Source: Nocardia gamkensis NBRC 108242
GTDB taxonomy: Bacteria; Actinomycetota; Actinomycetes; Mycobacteriales; Mycobacteriaceae
DNA length: 64,000 nt
Assembly: GCF_001612985.1 (NCBI RefSeq)
Contig: NZ_BDBM01000004.1
Span: 275,435 to 339,434 of the forward strand
Reading direction: 5' to 3'
Shown piece by piece: positions 63,725 to 64,000 of this stretch. A program made the position numbers and the translations under genes. Within the stretch, counting starts at the first letter, position 1, and each line of letters begins with the position of its first letter. The notes beneath the pieces are model-generated. The model ran no database searches and was not told the origin of the DNA. It saw nothing but the letters and a program-made list of their open reading frames with translations.

Positions 63725-64000
63725 TTGGCAGTCTCCACCCAGACCAAGGCAGTTGCCGGAATCCCCGGAGCCCCGTTGCGGGTGTCTTTCGCGAAGATCC
63801 GTGAACCCTTGGAGGTGCCCGGACTTCTCGATCTACAGACGGACTCGTTTTCTTGGCTGATCGGTTCAGCTGACTGGCGTGAGAAAGCCGCGGCCCGCGG
63901 CGACGTCGGCCTAGTCGGTGGCCTCGAGGAGGTGCTCGAGGAACTCTCGCCGATCGAGGACTTCTCCGGCTCCATGTCGCTGTCGTTCTCCGACCCGCGC
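63725..64000 (+). CDS. rpoB: RNA polymerase beta subunit RpoB (5' part, cut by window end)
   Basis: 92 codons seen. [20 protein letters not shown], then [19 protein letters not shown], is the conserved RpoB N-terminus. The TTG start at 63725 has GGAAGG 7 nt upstream, the same arrangement as in M. tuberculosis rpoB; an in-frame GTG at 63707 (VLEGRI) is the alternative used in some annotations. The rifampicin-binding region lies beyond the window. Confidence 0.93.
   Translation, partial: MAVSTQTKAVAGIPGAPLRVSFAKIREPLEVPGLLDLQTDSFSWLIGSADWREKAAARGDVGLVGGLEEVLEELSPIEDFSGSMSLSFSDPR

Overview
The window is high-GC actinobacterial chromosome. Its gene order follows the Mycobacterium tuberculosis segments around Rv0526-Rv0563 and Rv0634B-Rv0667: ccs operon, menA/menE/menB/menD, mgtA-menG-menJ-grcC-htpX, rpmG-hadAB-trpT-secE-nusG-rplKA, rplJL-mceG-mce, rpoB. 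The hadA/hadB fusion, the mce operon next to mceG and rpoB, and the fused nitrate reductase point to Nocardia or a close relative. This is inferred from content, not from a database match. I see no transposase, integrase, phage or CRISPR array.

Layout. 1-4350: cytochrome c maturation (System II) operon (TlpA-like lipoprotein, small unknown protein, CcdA, ResB, CcsA). 4351-12031: mixed small genes, including a secreted peptide, a double GNAT, an LppU-like protein, BldC, a Cds1-like cysteine desulfhydrase, an autoregulated-looking HTH/Clp_N pair and a holin-like membrane protein. 12088-25631: menaquinone genes menA, menE, menB and menD, interleaved with an AfsR/SARP-type regulator, a drug-type ABC exporter, a VOC protein and a hotdog thioesterase next to menB. 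25641-34098: accessory genes with MarR and TetR regulators, an aldo/keto reductase and a 1400-residue nitrate reductase fused to a diflavin reductase. 34201-41710: menG, mgtA, a DUF3592 protein, DUF2505, VOC, AraC, menJ, grcC and htpX. 41723-43818: MarR, a deazaflavin oxidoreductase-hemerythrin fusion, and YajQ. 43993-49540: tRNA-Tyr, -Thr, -Met and -Trp, rpmG, fused hadAB, secE, nusG, rplK, rplA. 49585-51570: an FMN reductase, then rplJ-rplL with a long attenuator-like leader. 51760-63297: mceG, two yrbE genes, mceABCDEF and two Mce-associated genes. The 5' end of rpoB closes the window.

How it works together. MenD, MenE, MenB, MenA, MenG and MenJ, plus the polyprenyl diphosphate synthase, cover most of menaquinone synthesis and tail saturation; MenF and MenC are not here. 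The ccs genes supply c-type cytochromes for the same respiratory chain. The mce block forms one complete lipid importer with its ATPase.

Two repeat systems stand out. (1) Three 26-residue leader ORFs, each exactly 81 nt and beginning V-S/R-E/D-x-S-E-R, end in a stop codon that overlaps the next gene's start (menE, secE, an mce-associated gene). A fourth copy is fused in frame to the polyprenyl synthase. (2) A dispersed hairpin element occurs in three copies whose stems differ in sequence but stay paired. At least a dozen genes also carry a TANNNT box 6-7 nt before the start codon, which indicates leaderless mRNAs.
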